A stretch of DNA of 64,000 nucleotides from Oopsacas minuta. Lineage: Eukaryota > Porifera > Hexactinellida > Lyssacinosida > Leucopsacidae. The stretch is taken from contig JAKMXF010000077.1 of NCBI GenBank assembly GCA_024704765.1, positions 387,220 to 451,219 of the forward strand, given 5' to 3'. Positions within the stretch are counted from its first letter, which is position 1. Every line of letters starts with the position of its first letter. The notes beneath the pieces were generated by a model. That model saw only the letters and a program-made list of their open reading frames with translations, was not told where the DNA came from and searched no databases. Of the stretch, positions 12,215-25,109 are shown in pieces. Both the position numbers and the translations under genes were made by a program.

Positions 12215-15200
12215 TTGTTAAAGGAGCGAATAATTTCTAGTTGAGTACGTGTTAAACCTTTGTACATGTATTTGCTACAAAGCATTTTTTGAAATGATGA
12301 AATGATTTGAAATTGTGACGGAGGACCAAATAAGTAATGTATTAAATGGTTCCTTAATACTCTGAGTCAAAGACACGCGCATGTGCAAGTAGAGAGACGC
12401 AACAACAGCAAAATACCCGGCAATAAGCGAGGTGTTGTTGATAACTAAAGGGTACAATTTTGTAAAATCCCAAAATATCAATAATCTACACTGCTGATGG
12501 CCTGGGAACAAAAGGGGAAATAGAAGTACAATTAGATGGTCGTTGAATACAATTACGCAAAATCGGGCAAATATATTATTGAGGATCGCGATGAGTAAAA
12601 TAAAATCAAGTAATCAACCGGCGTCGAACGAACTGTCACTCGATTGGTCTAGGAAAATTAGAGAAGGAATTTTGAGTAGTTAGGGAAAACTCGATACAAT
12701 TATGGTTGATGTAAATCTACTACTGTAGAACCTGATTAGTTGGAACACTGTTTATTACAAGTTTCGGAATAATATAAATAAATATTTGAACAAAATGAGA
12801 GCCATACAATGTTCTCAAAGTATTCTAGTCCTGTTAATACGTACTCCGGATGAGAGGGAAAATTTCAAAAACTCCACTTGTGGACATATTATCTAGGTAT
12901 TACGAATCAGACTTAATGTTGAGCATGAATGTGACCATAAAAAGTTGTTCCAAATGTAATTGAAATATTTAGCATTAATTGACAACACCGGCGATTCGAA
13001 AATTGAAGAAATTTATTAGCTGATGAAGGTCGATATAAAGCAATTATAGATTGCCTCTTGTTATTAAATGTTTTCCATAATACATAATATCAGTTTGCAA
13101 TAACTGGGTTCCATAATAGATCTCCTTCTTGTAATCAGGAACCAATTCAACAGGGTATATGGTACGATCCTGCTTCATTGATGAAAGGGATCTCACTAAG
13201 TGCGACTGAATCATTATTAGCTGAAGATAGATTATCAATGGCTTTCGTTCGGAAGAACTTTTCTGTGATATAAAAATACGATAAGATCTAGTGCATTTCG
13301 ACAAAAGTATATTTATGAAATATTTGGAAAAAAATTTCAAAGGTCTGAAAGTTTAATCACAATGTTTCAGAAAGTCCTCAAAATCTTTGAGCTGTGAACA
13401 CAGAAAGCCAATGAGAGTCGTAGTCCTAAACTTTGCATGATGTTAATTAAGGCTGTAATTTCCACCATTGGACAAGTATAACTTTTTCGGGAGGTATTTG
13501 ACTTGTGAGGCAGCTAAAGATTGACGAGGCTATGAGGTACAATGTCATGCATTTTGAGAATATGAGGAATAGAGGTGTACAAAAGCAAGAACCTAAATTG
13601 AAAAGGAAAATTGTCCAAGGCCAAACTATGCGGTGAATCAGGAAACAAGGAGATTGGTCTTGAGTAGGGAATAACATTATCCCCTCCAGTGTCAGTGATA
13701 TCCTTTCAGATGCCATAAGATGGCACATGCTGGTGACATGAGTTCATGTATCGCAACGACAAAATCTATTATCTTCAACAAGCATCGAAATGGACAGAGA
13801 ATAACGTTTTAGAAACCAGTTCTGAACGGACAGACTGAATATTATCCAAAAACTTCTGTTGGAATGTAAATCACCAAAGCTATACTTCATTCACGATTTA
13901 TATCAGTGCTTATACTAGAAAAAAGAATTTACAGATCAATTGATGACAGCCCTTAGGTATGTGTGATCAGAGCTAGTATGTTGTATTAGTAAAATAGAAA
14001 ACTTCAGTTGGCAAGCAGCCTAAATAATTTCGAATTATTAAATAATAATTTGTCGAAATGCAGTAAGTTATGGATCGGAGCATAAGGATTTAACCTGTAA
14101 AATCACGAACAAGACCAGGCGAACTGAGGTGCATAAAATTGAACAGGACCGAACAGGGACCAAAAGTATATGTCAAGCCCAGGCTCGTCCGGTGGTCAGG
14201 AAAGACCATCGCATCTATGATATGTGGTCAACACATTCTAAGAATTTTTGACACCGTGGCTTACAACTACAATTGAATGCACTCATCACTGATCAAAATG
14301 AAAGTAAAGTTCGAATGAGTGTGCGTAGTTTGAAAAAAGATTAAGCAACACTGATTTAACCCAAACCAAGATTGAATGTTTTCCGAAGCTATCTCTAACC
14401 AAAGACGACGGGCATATTCTTGGAAATGCATCTCAGGTATTAAGTAGATGGCAATCAGATAATATGTTTTGAACATGCAAATTGTATATAGCAACAGGAA
14501 ACAAATATTTGGTCTCAACAAATATTCTACAAAGGTCTGTGGGTGGGCATATGGCAAAATAGTAGTCCGTTCGAAACACGAAAAATTGGAAAAGGTAGCT
14601 TAGTGTGAGTGTTTTATACTAATCGTGAGAAATATGGCTCGGCATCATCCTCGAGATAATAAACAATATACAGCTGCAATAAAAAGGGTTCCAAAATTTT
14701 CCATTAGTTCCTATTACTAAGTATCATTACATTAGATTAGTAACTGATATCAATCTATTCATCAGCAAAATATTCAAGAAACTCAACATTCTATAGACAA
14801 CTCCCACTTTTCTAGAAAACCATCAATGTATGTAGGCAAAAGATACCCTTGGGTTCTCTTTATCCACAATGTTCCTTTGGACTCAATATCATAGCGTCTT
14901 ATCAATTGGCTACTCTGAATTTTCATAGTTTTTAGATACACTAGAGTTAGGATTGCATATATAATAGCAATTTATTGATATTTTCATTGGTAATTTCAAA
15001 GCTTTATTGATTGTCATCGCAGGGGTTAACCGGTAAACCGATAATATCGATAGTTTTGTAACCGCGCGCTTAAAGAAATGTAAGTACGATAAAAAAGAAA
15101 TACTATGAAGGAGAAGCGGCAATACGTAGACAAAACTAGGAGAGTGCAACGGGGAACGGATGGTGAGTAAGTAAATGCGCTTTTTCAATAAATCAAAGTA

Positions 15201-18200
15201 AGCAAAGGGGCAAAAGACAGAAAAAATATAGGGTACTAAGAAATGCTTCACATATCTAGCCATAATCTAGACAATACTCAACCAATCAAGTAGCTATATT
15301 TAAGAAACATGCATAGCAACTATTATGGGATTTAAAATAGTTTAATACACGTTTAGAAAGGTAAAAATCAATAGTTTGGCGAAGTTCTGTGTTTTGTGTC
15401 TAGTTACCTGATCGAAATCTTAAAATTTGAATAGATTGAATACCTGATAACCAAGCACCTAGCTAAATCTACACAAATGAAGCATACAAAGCATAGTTAA
15501 CGAGAGAAATATTTTGAAGCAATTATGTATCATATAGATCAAATTACAGAATTAGTATGATTAAAATGTTAATTGAGATAAAATTTCAGAAAAACTAGAG
15601 ATGGGGAGAGAAAATATTATTATATTCATTCGCATATTCTATACTTCCTTATGCTAATATTTTTTCATGTTAATTATTTGCTTTTGAGAAGTTGGGGCTA
15701 GGTAAGTTTAACTGAATTAATATACCGCTCGATTTCTCCTTTTCTTATGAATATTAAACCATTATACTTGTAATTAGCTTGTCATGCCTAACAACTGTCA
15801 GAGTAATTACCGAGGAGAATCATATACTCCTGTACTTTACTACCAAGTGGTTCACTTGAACTTGTAGAACAATGGCTACGTGCGCTCTGTAGAGAAGACA
15901 TCAGAGTCTTGAAAACTGTATTTGTTTGTTCTGCACAATTCTTCGGAGAAGACATCTTTACAAGTTATTCTGTCTTTCAATCAGATGGATCATATTTAGA
16001 AGTGCCCGCTGAACCTAAATTAGTTACAGAATCGGTGATAAGATTCCTGCCCGGCTGTCCACCTCGTTTTTCTTCTACCAAACAAAAGCGTTGAAAGAAC
16101 AGGATTATTTGATACTACTATATATATATATATATATATATCAGGGTCTAGTACAGCACCATATACATAAAGTACACTTTCAAAGCAGCACATTACTAAG
16201 TTAGTTTCCAAAACAAAACATACGGATCTCACTGATCATTACATAATTTGGCCTTTTGATGACATTTACCTTAATTTGATCAAATCTTTTAAAAACAGTT
16301 ACTTGTTTGATTTCGATTTAGTCTCCGTTAACCATTGCAGAATTACATTCAATTGGTTACTATGAAGATGTATGACTTTCTCTATCCTAATTTCAGATAA
16401 ATGATATTCATGGCGTTACCTATTACTAAAGGAAGTTGGTCACCATGCTTCAGCTACTACCGATGTAAATTCTACTGAGACATTCCAACACCATGTTAAA
16501 GGAACAATTTTTAGGTGTTCATAAAGCCATTGAAGTACTATTTCCTTCAATTAGAGAAGATTCAAGGGCCCAGCCTATTCAATTGACATAAGTCCATACT
16601 ATGTCAATTGGAGAACGTTTGAAGTCGAAAAATATAAAGCGATATAACCTTGAAACTCTCGTACTCTCGCTGGGGAGTGTAATGTTGTAATTCAGATGGA
16701 CGCAATTCATGTCAAATCAACTTATACATACAAGGGAGGATTATAGAATATTCTCTGGATCTTACTGAACCTGCCAAAAACTGTTGTCTAATATAGACAT
16801 TCTGGCAAATACCAATCTTGTCTGTCAAGTCTTACAGAAGATAAAGAAATAGAAATTGAAGAGCCTTCAGATTCAAATTAAAAGTTAATTCAGACAAACG
16901 ACAGTGGATCATTAAATGGCCAGTATTTGTATGATCGAAGCAATTATTATATTGTGGAAATTATTTTCTGCTATAGAGAATCAACCAGGCTTACTCTATA
17001 GTTTCGTCGCACTCCATATTGAAATACTCTCATCAAATTAACAATTATGGTAATAGAGACTGAACAAGCTGATATATGGAGAGATGGTAAACTAATGTCG
17101 GCTCTATTTGCCAAATTATTGAGCTCTATTTCAAACTGTATCTTATCCAAGAGCAAAAAAAGTATGAATACTTGCTACCCTTGAAGTCTAATGCATACAA
17201 ACAATCGAAAATTTCTAGAAGTTGAAATCCAAATAGTTCCAATTTATTTTGTCTCCAAACCAAACTCATGTTTAATATGTGACTGATTGCAATAGATTCA
17301 TAAATTAGAACAACATTCCTTTACTTCTTAGACTGTGTAAATTCGGTCATCTTTATGTATGTATAACATTTTATTATTACATAGCACTGGTCAACGTTAA
17401 TCAACTTTAGAATTTATTCTTATTTGAATTCGAAGTTTCCTTAGCAATCTTTCTGTGCAAATTCCGAAAATTGAATCGAATTTGCTCCAACACGTCACAA
17501 TTGTAAAATACTAAAAATCAAAAACTACTAAATTAGTCAAATTTAAGAAATTTTTCAAACACAATCAGTTATCAACAACTTGTAAGAAAGTTCAAAGTAT
17601 AGGCTATTTGTAATCCACAGTAAACAAGAATGAGCTCTGTGTAGGCCGAAATGATCATTTTGGAGGCCGAAAGTAAACTTTAATACCATTTTGTGAAGTC
17701 TAATTGTAAAAATTACAGATTTCCTTACCAAAAAAGACCGGTTTCACCCAAATATACTCCTTACCTGTTTGAAAATAAATTTGAACATATAATTGATCGA
17801 AAATTTATAACGCTTCCTCACTGGTACTTCGGTTATCATTCAAAATTTCTGATATTTTCACAATTTTATAATATTTTAAGTCACATATCATCAAATTGTG
17901 ATGTGATTTAGGAAAATGGACTCTAATATTGGAATTAGCATAGTGGGTAAAAAACATAAAACTCTACTCAACACAGAAGAAAAATCAGCGTTGAACAGAG
18001 TGATCAATGGTATCAACAACATCCATGGTCCTTAAAATCGTCTAAGAACAATTTCTAAGTTGAGAATTAGGATAAATACCATCTAAAACTTCATTATTTG
18101 TAAACATTTATAGCCTTGACAGACATCCCTGAGCCAAATTCTCGCTCCAATAAACATGCCGTATAGTGAGGTAAATCACGCACCTATGTATAGCGAAATA

Positions 18201-18810
18201 TTTATAATATAGTGTAGGCATTTTACGTTGTAGATAAGAGATCCATTTTTAACCACAATATCAGAATATACCAGTTTAGATATTTGGTGAGTTCAATTTG
18301 GGTCTAATGTACTCATTACCTGTTCTTTTCGTTTCCAAAAGTTCAGAACTTCCAACAGTATACATACACAGATTGCAAGCCACTATTAATTATTACTGTA
18401 ATAGTGACGTAATGCTGTGATGATGGACAGATATTTGGCAAAAAACCAGAATGTACTCAACAAAAAAAGTAGTTTTCTCAAAGATGTATGTATACCAACT
18501 ATTTGAAACAGTAAAATAAATGAAAAGCAAGTTGGAATATGAGAACATTATAGAGGGTTAAGTATGTATCTAGTGTGGGTAACCTGAAGGAAACATGTAA
18601 AATGTGAAATTGAATACCGGATGGCCAATTACCTTGCTAAGATAGAGTGATGAAGCATATAACGTATACTTCAAGACCTAAAAATAATTGTAACCAGAAA
18701 TGCAGAAAACAGATATCAATTATATAAACATCTGGGATTTAATTGCGTAAAATATTGCCAAGATTGCAAAAATTGAAGTGAAAATTTCCGAAAAACAGAA
18801 GTGAGAGATA
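12215..18810. other. Long unassigned AT-rich region
   Basis: I see no supported gene. Two partial pogo-like ends lie near 12725 (GTAGAACCTGATTAGTTGG) and 12831 (TCCTGTTAATACGTACTCC). Short frames around 13.8-14.2 kb contain an NGQTE string but nothing else that supports an integrase. A 61-codon frame at 15909-16094 and a 117-codon frame on the minus strand at 14910-15263 have no recognisable similarity. Confidence 0.35.
16119..16141. repeat. (TA)n microsatellite
   Basis: A 23-bp uninterrupted TA run. Confidence 0.9.
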
Positions 18811-20125
18811 TCAGGGCGTTCAATAAGTCTTGCGGGCCATGATAAATCTTAGGAATTAGTCAAGTAATATATCGAACTTTCATATATTATAAGCCCATAT
18901 AGTTAAACTCCATATACTGAAAGTTTCAAGCGTATTGAAAAACAAATTATGAATTTTGAGATAGTTACGTGTAGTCAATTTATACCCACTGTTCACTTTA
19001 TGGCTTCAAAGGATGATCATTTTAACCTCAAATGGCGAGCTTACATAGAGTTTCCTACAATACTCAAGATCCAGCCCGTACAGATTTTCAGCGAGTTACA
19101 GGAGATATTGTGCGTGGATTGTCCTTCCAGATCTATTGTAGAGCGATGGGCTGCCCGTTTTAGATCTGGCGATGCTGATGTCACAGATTTGCCTCGATCT
19201 GGAAGACCGGTATCCGCCACCACTTCAGAGAATATCGCACTCATTGAAAGTATGGTCGTGGAAGACAAGTGCAACACTGTCAATCAGTTAGAACAAAGTA
19301 TGGAGATTTCATTGGGAGCTATTCATACAATTCTGACGACTGAACTAGGCTACCGATCGATTTGTGGGAAATGGGGCCCGCATAAACTCAGTGAGAATCA
19401 AAGGTTGGCACGACTGAATATTGCCAAGAACTCTCGGAAAATCATGAGAACTGCGATTCTAGACGCCTAACAAAGATCATTACTGATGACGAGACGTGGG
19501 TATACTATTCAACACCATATATCATGGGTGAGGGGCGACGAACAACAGGCGAAAATTCCTAGGCCCGACTTCCGAAAACTTAAGAATATGTATACCATCT
19601 TCTTCAGCAGTCATGGAATTGTCTTACAATTACCTTGTGAGAGTGGCAAGGCTGTTATTGCTACTTTCTTTACAGAGCAAGTGCTTCCAAATTTGATAAA
19701 AAATATAGAAAAGTACCGCCCGATAACCGGAACTCGAGGAATGAAGATCCTAATTAATAACGCCAGTTCTCATACAGCTAATCTTACCAAAAATTTCTTG
19801 GATGTAGAAGGGTTAGAATTACTTCCCCATCTAGCATACTCACCAGACCTAGCTCCGTGTGATTTTTGGCTATTCCCCAAGCTTAAAATCTACCTTCAAG
19901 GCAAAGATGTTAACACATTACAAGCACTCGGAACGGGCCTGTATCAGTACTTCAAATCCATCACCGACGAAGAGTACAGAAATGTGTTTTACAAGTGGGT
20001 GAAAAGGTCAAAACTTTGTGCATCTGCAGGAGGGGATTACTTTGGATAAATAATATAGTGAATTAGTGTGTATAGTGTTTGTATCATACTCTATGATATC
20101 ACCCGAAAGACATATTGAACGCCGA
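18811..20125 (+). mobile_element. mariner element (D34D type), inactive, about 1.3 kb
   Basis: The left end starts TCAGGGCGTTCAATAAGTCT directly after TA (18809-18810). The right end, 20107-20123, reads AAGACATATTGAACGCC, the imperfect reverse complement of the left end. The last few bases of the right end are altered (GCCGAAG instead of GCCCTGA), so the exact boundary is uncertain by a few bases. One broken mariner transposase frame lies between the ends. Size and TIR style fit canonical mariners. Confidence 0.85.
19000..20049 (+). pseudogene. mariner D34D transposase relic
   Basis: This is the transposase of the surrounding mariner. The likely start is ATG 19000 (MASKDDHFNLKW); an upstream in-frame ATG exists at 18949. 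The N-terminal HTH contains PSRSIVERWAARFRSGDADV, followed by the linker DLPRSGRPVSATT. The frame ends in TAA at 19468-19470. The first catalytic motif (ITDDETWVYYS) lies one frame over, starting near 19450, and the original frame resumes by about 19550, so there are two compensating indels. The second catalytic Asp has become Asn (INNASSHTA). The third motif, YSPDLAPCDFWLFPK, is intact, with 34 residues between the second and third positions. The C-terminus CASAGGDYFG ends at 20049. Both the frame breaks and the active-site change argue that it is dead. Confidence 0.9.
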
Positions 20126-20289
20126 AGTAGAAACGAAAATCGGAATAGTTGATAGCCAATATCGCAATAGATCTCGTATTTTGTTTGTCTATATGAGAAA
20201 ATTGAACATTTCTGGATCAAAATAATTGAAAGCCACTTCTATTTAGTAAAATTGAACTAACGCGCTTAGCTTGCTATGTCTCTCAAGAC

Positions 20290-20485
20290 GGCTTAGTGCC
20301 TTAGATCAGATTAAGTATTTAAGAGCGAAATAACTTGAAAGTGTAGGTGACTACGCGACCGGTATACTCGCCACAACGTACATCGAGGATAGATTTTTGG
20401 GAAATAAAAATTTTTGAATTATCTATGGCCAATCCAAATTCAACATAATGACCTTCTGTGGTATTACTGGAGGTATTGATCGACT
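20290..20485 (+). repeat. Diverged dispersed repeat, second copy near 54.6-54.8 kb
   Basis: Shared landmarks in the same order are TTAAGTATTTAA, GACTACGCG, a TTTTTATTATTAATGGCTCATCCAAATTC-like block (here TATGGCCAATCCAAATTC) and ACTTTTGG. The match is imperfect and the class is unknown. Confidence 0.45.
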
Positions 20486-20489
20486 TTTG

Positions 20490-21900
20490 GCCCCTAATTT
20501 GGCAGTTCCTGCCTTAAGTGTTATAATATCCCACAATACGAGGTTTTGTAGTTATGATAGCGTATTTATTCCATGATGAATTTTACTTCAGTAAAATGAT
20601 GACGTCAAATTATTTGGCATATTCATGCTTAGCTTTGATTGAAATTTAACCATTTAACAGCTATATTGGCTGATGAGTGATAATTAATGTCATTTTTCTA
20701 GATTCCGGAAAGGTGACAATTACGGGATAATTTCGTCATATGTGTGATTCATCAGTACCCCTAAATTATGTGCTACTAGAATATATATTCCTATGAATAT
20801 TAGGACAAACCTTGCTGGAGCGCCTATAGATATCATAAAGAGAGCATGATGGATGAATATGTGCATCAAATTTTGGGGATTATAACAGATAGATATGTTG
20901 CGATGCTGAAACGAGGCAGGGAATTGCCAACTCTGCATCATGCTAGCTAGTAGCTACGCCCATACCCGAATCTCTAAGAGATGTAACGAATTTGAATTAT
21001 AGAAATCTATTAGAAGGAAACACGTTGAGATACACAGTATACAAGTGTAAACAAATGAAATAGTTGTGTCCATACATATTGTCATTTAGTCAGAACATGC
21101 ACTTTGCACGTACATAAATAATAAGCTTATGAATTGCATTCCCAGATTATCACGGATAATGTCATATTCGGCCGAATGGCATAACATCAAGGAGGAAACT
21201 TACTTCGCGAAATATAGAATAACCAGAATAATATCATAAATCTTTCATGCACGAGAACTATAAAATTAATCAGGATCCACTGTACTAGATTGTGGAAAAT
21301 GTCAGAAGACAAAGATCGAAAGAGTGACCAATAGAAATAAATAAGGAGCATTTTGGAATATGATGTAGGAAATGTTTCAGAAAAGAAATTGAAAGAGTGG
21401 AATTCAAATGAATAAAAGATTCAGTGATAGTGGTAACGGAAGGTCAAAGGATAATAATATAGATATAGAAATTTGAAAGAAAGTAGGTAATAAAGGCACT
21501 AAGATGAATAACAGAACGAAAATATACAATATAATAAACGAGAAGTGGAAGAGATTTGAAAACATTGATAAATGAATTAGTAAATTTTAGCAGAATAAAG
21601 TACCTGAAACTCGAGATAAGCAAATGTTTTTGCAGAGAAATCACTTTGACATTGCAGCATTTGGAAATATTCATCAAAATTTGACTGATATACCAGTGTA
21701 TAGTTTAGAATAGGTTTGCGACAAAAGAATGCAACAAACAAAGCATCATGGCAAAATATGTACTGTTCCTGTAGAAAAACAATAATAAATTTAATTTCAC
21801 AAAGATTTTGTGAATTTAGCTACCTTAGATGTCAGATCGAACATAGTTATATTTAGTCTGAGTAAATAAAACATTATCCCACCAATCAAATTAATACCAT
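20490..21900. other. Unassigned AT-rich region
   Basis: Nothing recognisable except a possible pogo-like right end at about 21265-21285 (AATCAGGATCCACTGTA). I could not pair it confidently with a left end. Confidence 0.35.
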
Positions 21901-21902
21901 TA

Positions 21903-22059
21903 CAGTGGAAATCGCTTAATCGGGATATCCACCCAAACGGGACAATGGTTTGGGAACAGATTTTTTACACAAAAAAATCGTCGGATAATTGGGACATTGA
22001 ATCGGTTAATCGAGACAAAACATTGACTCCCGAGCTGTCCCGATAAGTGGCTTCTACAG
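21903..22059. repeat. pogo/Tigger-like MITE, 157 bp
   Basis: The left terminus is CAGTGGAAATCGCTTAATCG. The right terminus, read inward, is CTGTAGAAGCCACTTATCGG. A TA lies outside each end (21901-21902, 22060-22061). The interior carries further TAATCGGGA/TAATTGGGA echoes. The CGCTTAATCGGGAT terminus resembles known Tigger TIRs. There is no coding capacity. Confidence 0.7.
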
Positions 22060-22061
22060 TA

Positions 22062-23917
22062 TACTCATTCATGCGATCTCCAACTATACTAAAGTGAATT
22101 TATTTAACATAGAATTTCTCAGAAATATTTGAATCCGTTACAAAGAGATAATAAATATATTATGATGTGAAAGATTCGTTGAACAGAAAATTCCTTTCAT
22201 ACCTAGTGCGATAATGTGATATTATTCGTTACTAGGCAAAAATAATCTATAAAATCGATATGCAACAAAATTACAAATCTTTGCAAAATCCATCAAACAT
22301 ACACACCAAGTGACCAGCCAAATGCTGCTTGACGAGCATTTGCGGCAATAAACTTGCATTACGAAATATAAAAATGGGCATATCTAGTAAATTATGCGAA
22401 TTGCCCATTTCATGTTATGTTAGAGTAAAATATTTCATAGAAACTATTGTTCCTAAGTGTCTATATTTTGCAATAAACCGTAAAACGGTGTTATGACCAG
22501 CATATGGAGAGTATTTGGTTGAGGTCAGTTCTATGACAAGATTTACTATCATGACAGTTTCACTATCTCTATTACTGGTACTATGGATACTTTATATCTA
22601 TGACAGACCTTACATGGCAAAACTATTATCCTTTGAAATGAAATCGTATAATGCAACTCTTAGTTCTTATCACTCTGATGATAATGTGCTCACTATAGTC
22701 TCATTATTGAGCAATGATAAAAGCAAGATAGGTTTACATTTTCATATGAATAGTTACTCTTTCACGGATTTGCATGAAGAAATTGGACTGAGTTCGTTGT
22801 TACCAAAAAGAATTGGTTTGACATGGGATGCATGAGAAAGTTGCAATACGCCAAATTCATGTATTATTTGAGAATATTTTGCAGCTATAATATTGAGCAA
22901 AAATGACAATTTCGAAATAAATGAAAGAGGAAACATATTGCTATTAATATAACTCTAGAGCAAAATAAAGAAACCGTTGAAAATGCAAAATAAACAGTGT
23001 GATACAAACTAAGAGTTGCGTTATACTATTTCATCTCATGATCAAAGAAGAATACTTCTGTCAATCTTTCATGGATATAGAGCATCCATGGCAGTAATAG
23101 AGATAGCAAACTCTCATAGTAGGAAATTTGTCATACAACAGGACTGTGACATTAAGCATACCAGTTATAAGGATTTGAAAATAACCTATTTTCCGCCTAT
23201 TGATAGGAGCAATAGTGTAAGCAATTTCTTATGTATTATAAATATACTTGATAAACCCCTGAGGCTATATTGGTTCACATCTTCCGGAGTAATCTGTCAA
23301 AATTTTCCATGAAATGTTTTCTCTCAGCAACCTAGGAAAATAAATAGCTAATGGCAAAAATTTATTGTCGGCTTGCTGCTAGCATAAATCTTAATGGAGA
23401 TGGAGCAATTCTGATTGCATGTTCAATTCTACATGTCGGAATTCCTCTGAGCTCAAATCTTCGAAAGGTTAAGAACAAAAGTCACTGAGTAATGGACATA
23501 TAAATTTTTGTGGCAAAAGCGGTACCAATCTGATATGTAGGCGCCACTTCACATGAAATGACAATTGTTGCTTAATGGATTGTATTCCTAGCAAATCAAA
23601 AAATTGTAAACCCGCTTAGAGATGCTTCAAATAATTTCACATAATATCTCGCTGTGGTTGCAACAATCTAATATTTGGCCAAACTTTCGATTTACTTGAA
23701 TATTCATTTATTCCTGAATCGAAGATGACTTGAGTGGTGCAATGATGTAATTCTAATTGCAATTGCCAGGAACATCATACGCAACATTTTCATTCCCCAA
23801 GGATAGAGTGTGAGAGAGGTGGTTTAGGACTATCCATAGTCAGAGAGGAGATTATAAGGGGAATGACAAACTACGGGTAGGTTAATTCATCTATTATTTT
23901 CAATTCCTATTTCAATA
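22062..23917. other. Unassigned region with chance-length open frames
   Basis: A 106-codon plus-strand frame (22515-22835) begins with a hydrophobic segment after residue 10 (MTVSLSLLLVLWILYIY), which would act as a signal anchor if translated. A 98-codon frame follows at 23016-23312. Neither resembles a known protein. In DNA this AT-rich, frames of this length are not strong evidence of a gene. Confidence 0.3.
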
Positions 23918-25107
23918 CAGGGTGGCCATTAAGTTCTGTCCCATTCGTTGATACAATATCACATAAATACTAATTAGGCTACCACAAGTTTAATACAATT
24001 AAATCACTCTCAGAAACATTATACTTTATATTTTATAGCTATATGTTGTTTATTCAATTTATCTTGTACAATATTCTATGGATTTTGAAAGGGCTGTTGT
24101 TGTTGAATTATTTTCTAAAGGTAAATTACAAGGCGAAATTTTCAAATTGATGAATTTCAAAAAATCAAGGAGAAAGTTCGTATATAGAACTATCCTACGT
24201 TATTAGAAGACGGGCAGCATTCAGGATATGCCCCGATGTGGTCGTCCTAAGTCTATCACTACTCCCAGGATGAAGAATTTAGTTAGGGACCGAGTAAGGA
24301 GGAATCCTCTACGATCCATGAGGAAAATGGCAGCTGAGGTCCACATATCCAAAGCATCCATGCAAAATTTAGTCAAGAATGAATTGGATTTCAGGTCGTA
24401 TGAAAGGAAGATTGTTCATTTCCTTTCGGAGACTATTAAGCTGAAAAGGCTCTCCAGAAGCAAGGGTCTTCTTACTCGGCTCGAAATTGAAAATCTTGAC
24501 CGGTTTCTGTTTTCTGATGAAAAATTGTTCAGTATAGAGCAGGCTACTAACAAACAGAATTACAGAATATTATTTCCAAACTCTTCAAGCATCCCTGAGG
24601 ATGTTTTGTATGTAGCTAGGACACAAAACCCCCCCGATCTATTATGGTATGGGCCGGTATTTCGGCGAATGGACGGACTCCGTTAATATTTGTACCTGAA
24701 AGGGTCAAGATAAATGCTGCAACCTATCGGCAGTTGATCCTTGAACCAGTAATTAAACACTCGAGCAGAAATATATTTAGAAATTAACCATTTGTCTTCC
24801 AACAAGACGGTGCTCCGGCTCACACCGCCAATATCACTCAAAAATGGTTACATGAGAACATTTCAGGATTTCTTTCAAAGGAGGAATGGCCTCCCTCAAG
24901 TCCAGATTTGACCCAATGGACTTCTCGATCTGGGCCATATTGGAAGCAAAGGCTTGTGCAAAGTCTCACAATAATTTGGACTCTCTGAAGAGATCATTGG
25001 TCAAAGAGTGGGGAAAAATTCCTCAGGAGGTCCTGCGAGCAGCAGTGGAGTCCTTTCCGACGCGACTAAGAAGTGTAGTCAAGAACAAAGGTGGTTATAT
25101 AGAGTAG
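23918..25107 (+). mobile_element. maT-like transposon, 3' end missing
   Basis: A left TIR starts at 23918 (CAGGGTGGCCATTAAGTTC) after TA 23916-23917 and shares its core with the element at 1271. The transposase frame runs to its normal C-terminus (NKGGYIE, ending at 25107). No reverse-complement TIR follows within the next kilobase, so the right end has been lost. The coordinates therefore give a minimum extent. Confidence 0.85.
24078..25107 (+). pseudogene. Tc1/mariner DD37D transposase relic, same family as at 1433
   Basis: The start is ATG 24078 (MDFERAVVVELFSKGK), aligned with the N-terminus of the relic at 1433. A stop follows the YRTILRY motif near 24205. The frame resumes through RSMRKMAAEVHIS and the D1 motif FLFSDEKLFSIEQ. 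The frame changes near 24650 (AGISANGRTPLIF continues in another frame). A TAA interrupts it near 24786, just before FVFQQDGAPAHTAN (D2). A one-base loss in the segment for PDLNPMDF near 24910 shifts the frame again, after which IPQEVLRAAVE and NKGGYIE are open. It has at least four lesions, so it is not functional. The clear similarity to the 1433 copy outside the breaks shows both descend from one active lineage. Confidence 0.9.
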
Positions 25108-25109
25108 GA

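Noticed and set aside
13440-14230. Possible integrase fragment (a frame with NGQTE near 13.8 kb)
   Set aside because: Only one short string matches; flanking residues and later frames do not follow the integrase order.
14910-15263. 117-codon minus-strand frame
   Set aside because: Hydrophobic, low-information translation without motifs; length is within chance expectation and it crosses a GATAATATCGATAG palindromic phrase.
15271-15315. Similarity to 56022-56066 as a defined repeat
   Set aside because: The match is only about 45 bp and could not be extended confidently; noted with the region entry only.
16580-16610. Perfect 11-bp inverted repeat with a 9-nt loop (CAATTGACATA)
   Set aside because: Arms are too short to be notable in AT-rich DNA of this length.
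22515-22835. 106-codon frame with an N-terminal hydrophobic segment
   Set aside because: No similarity recognised, and open frames of this length are expected by chance at this base composition.
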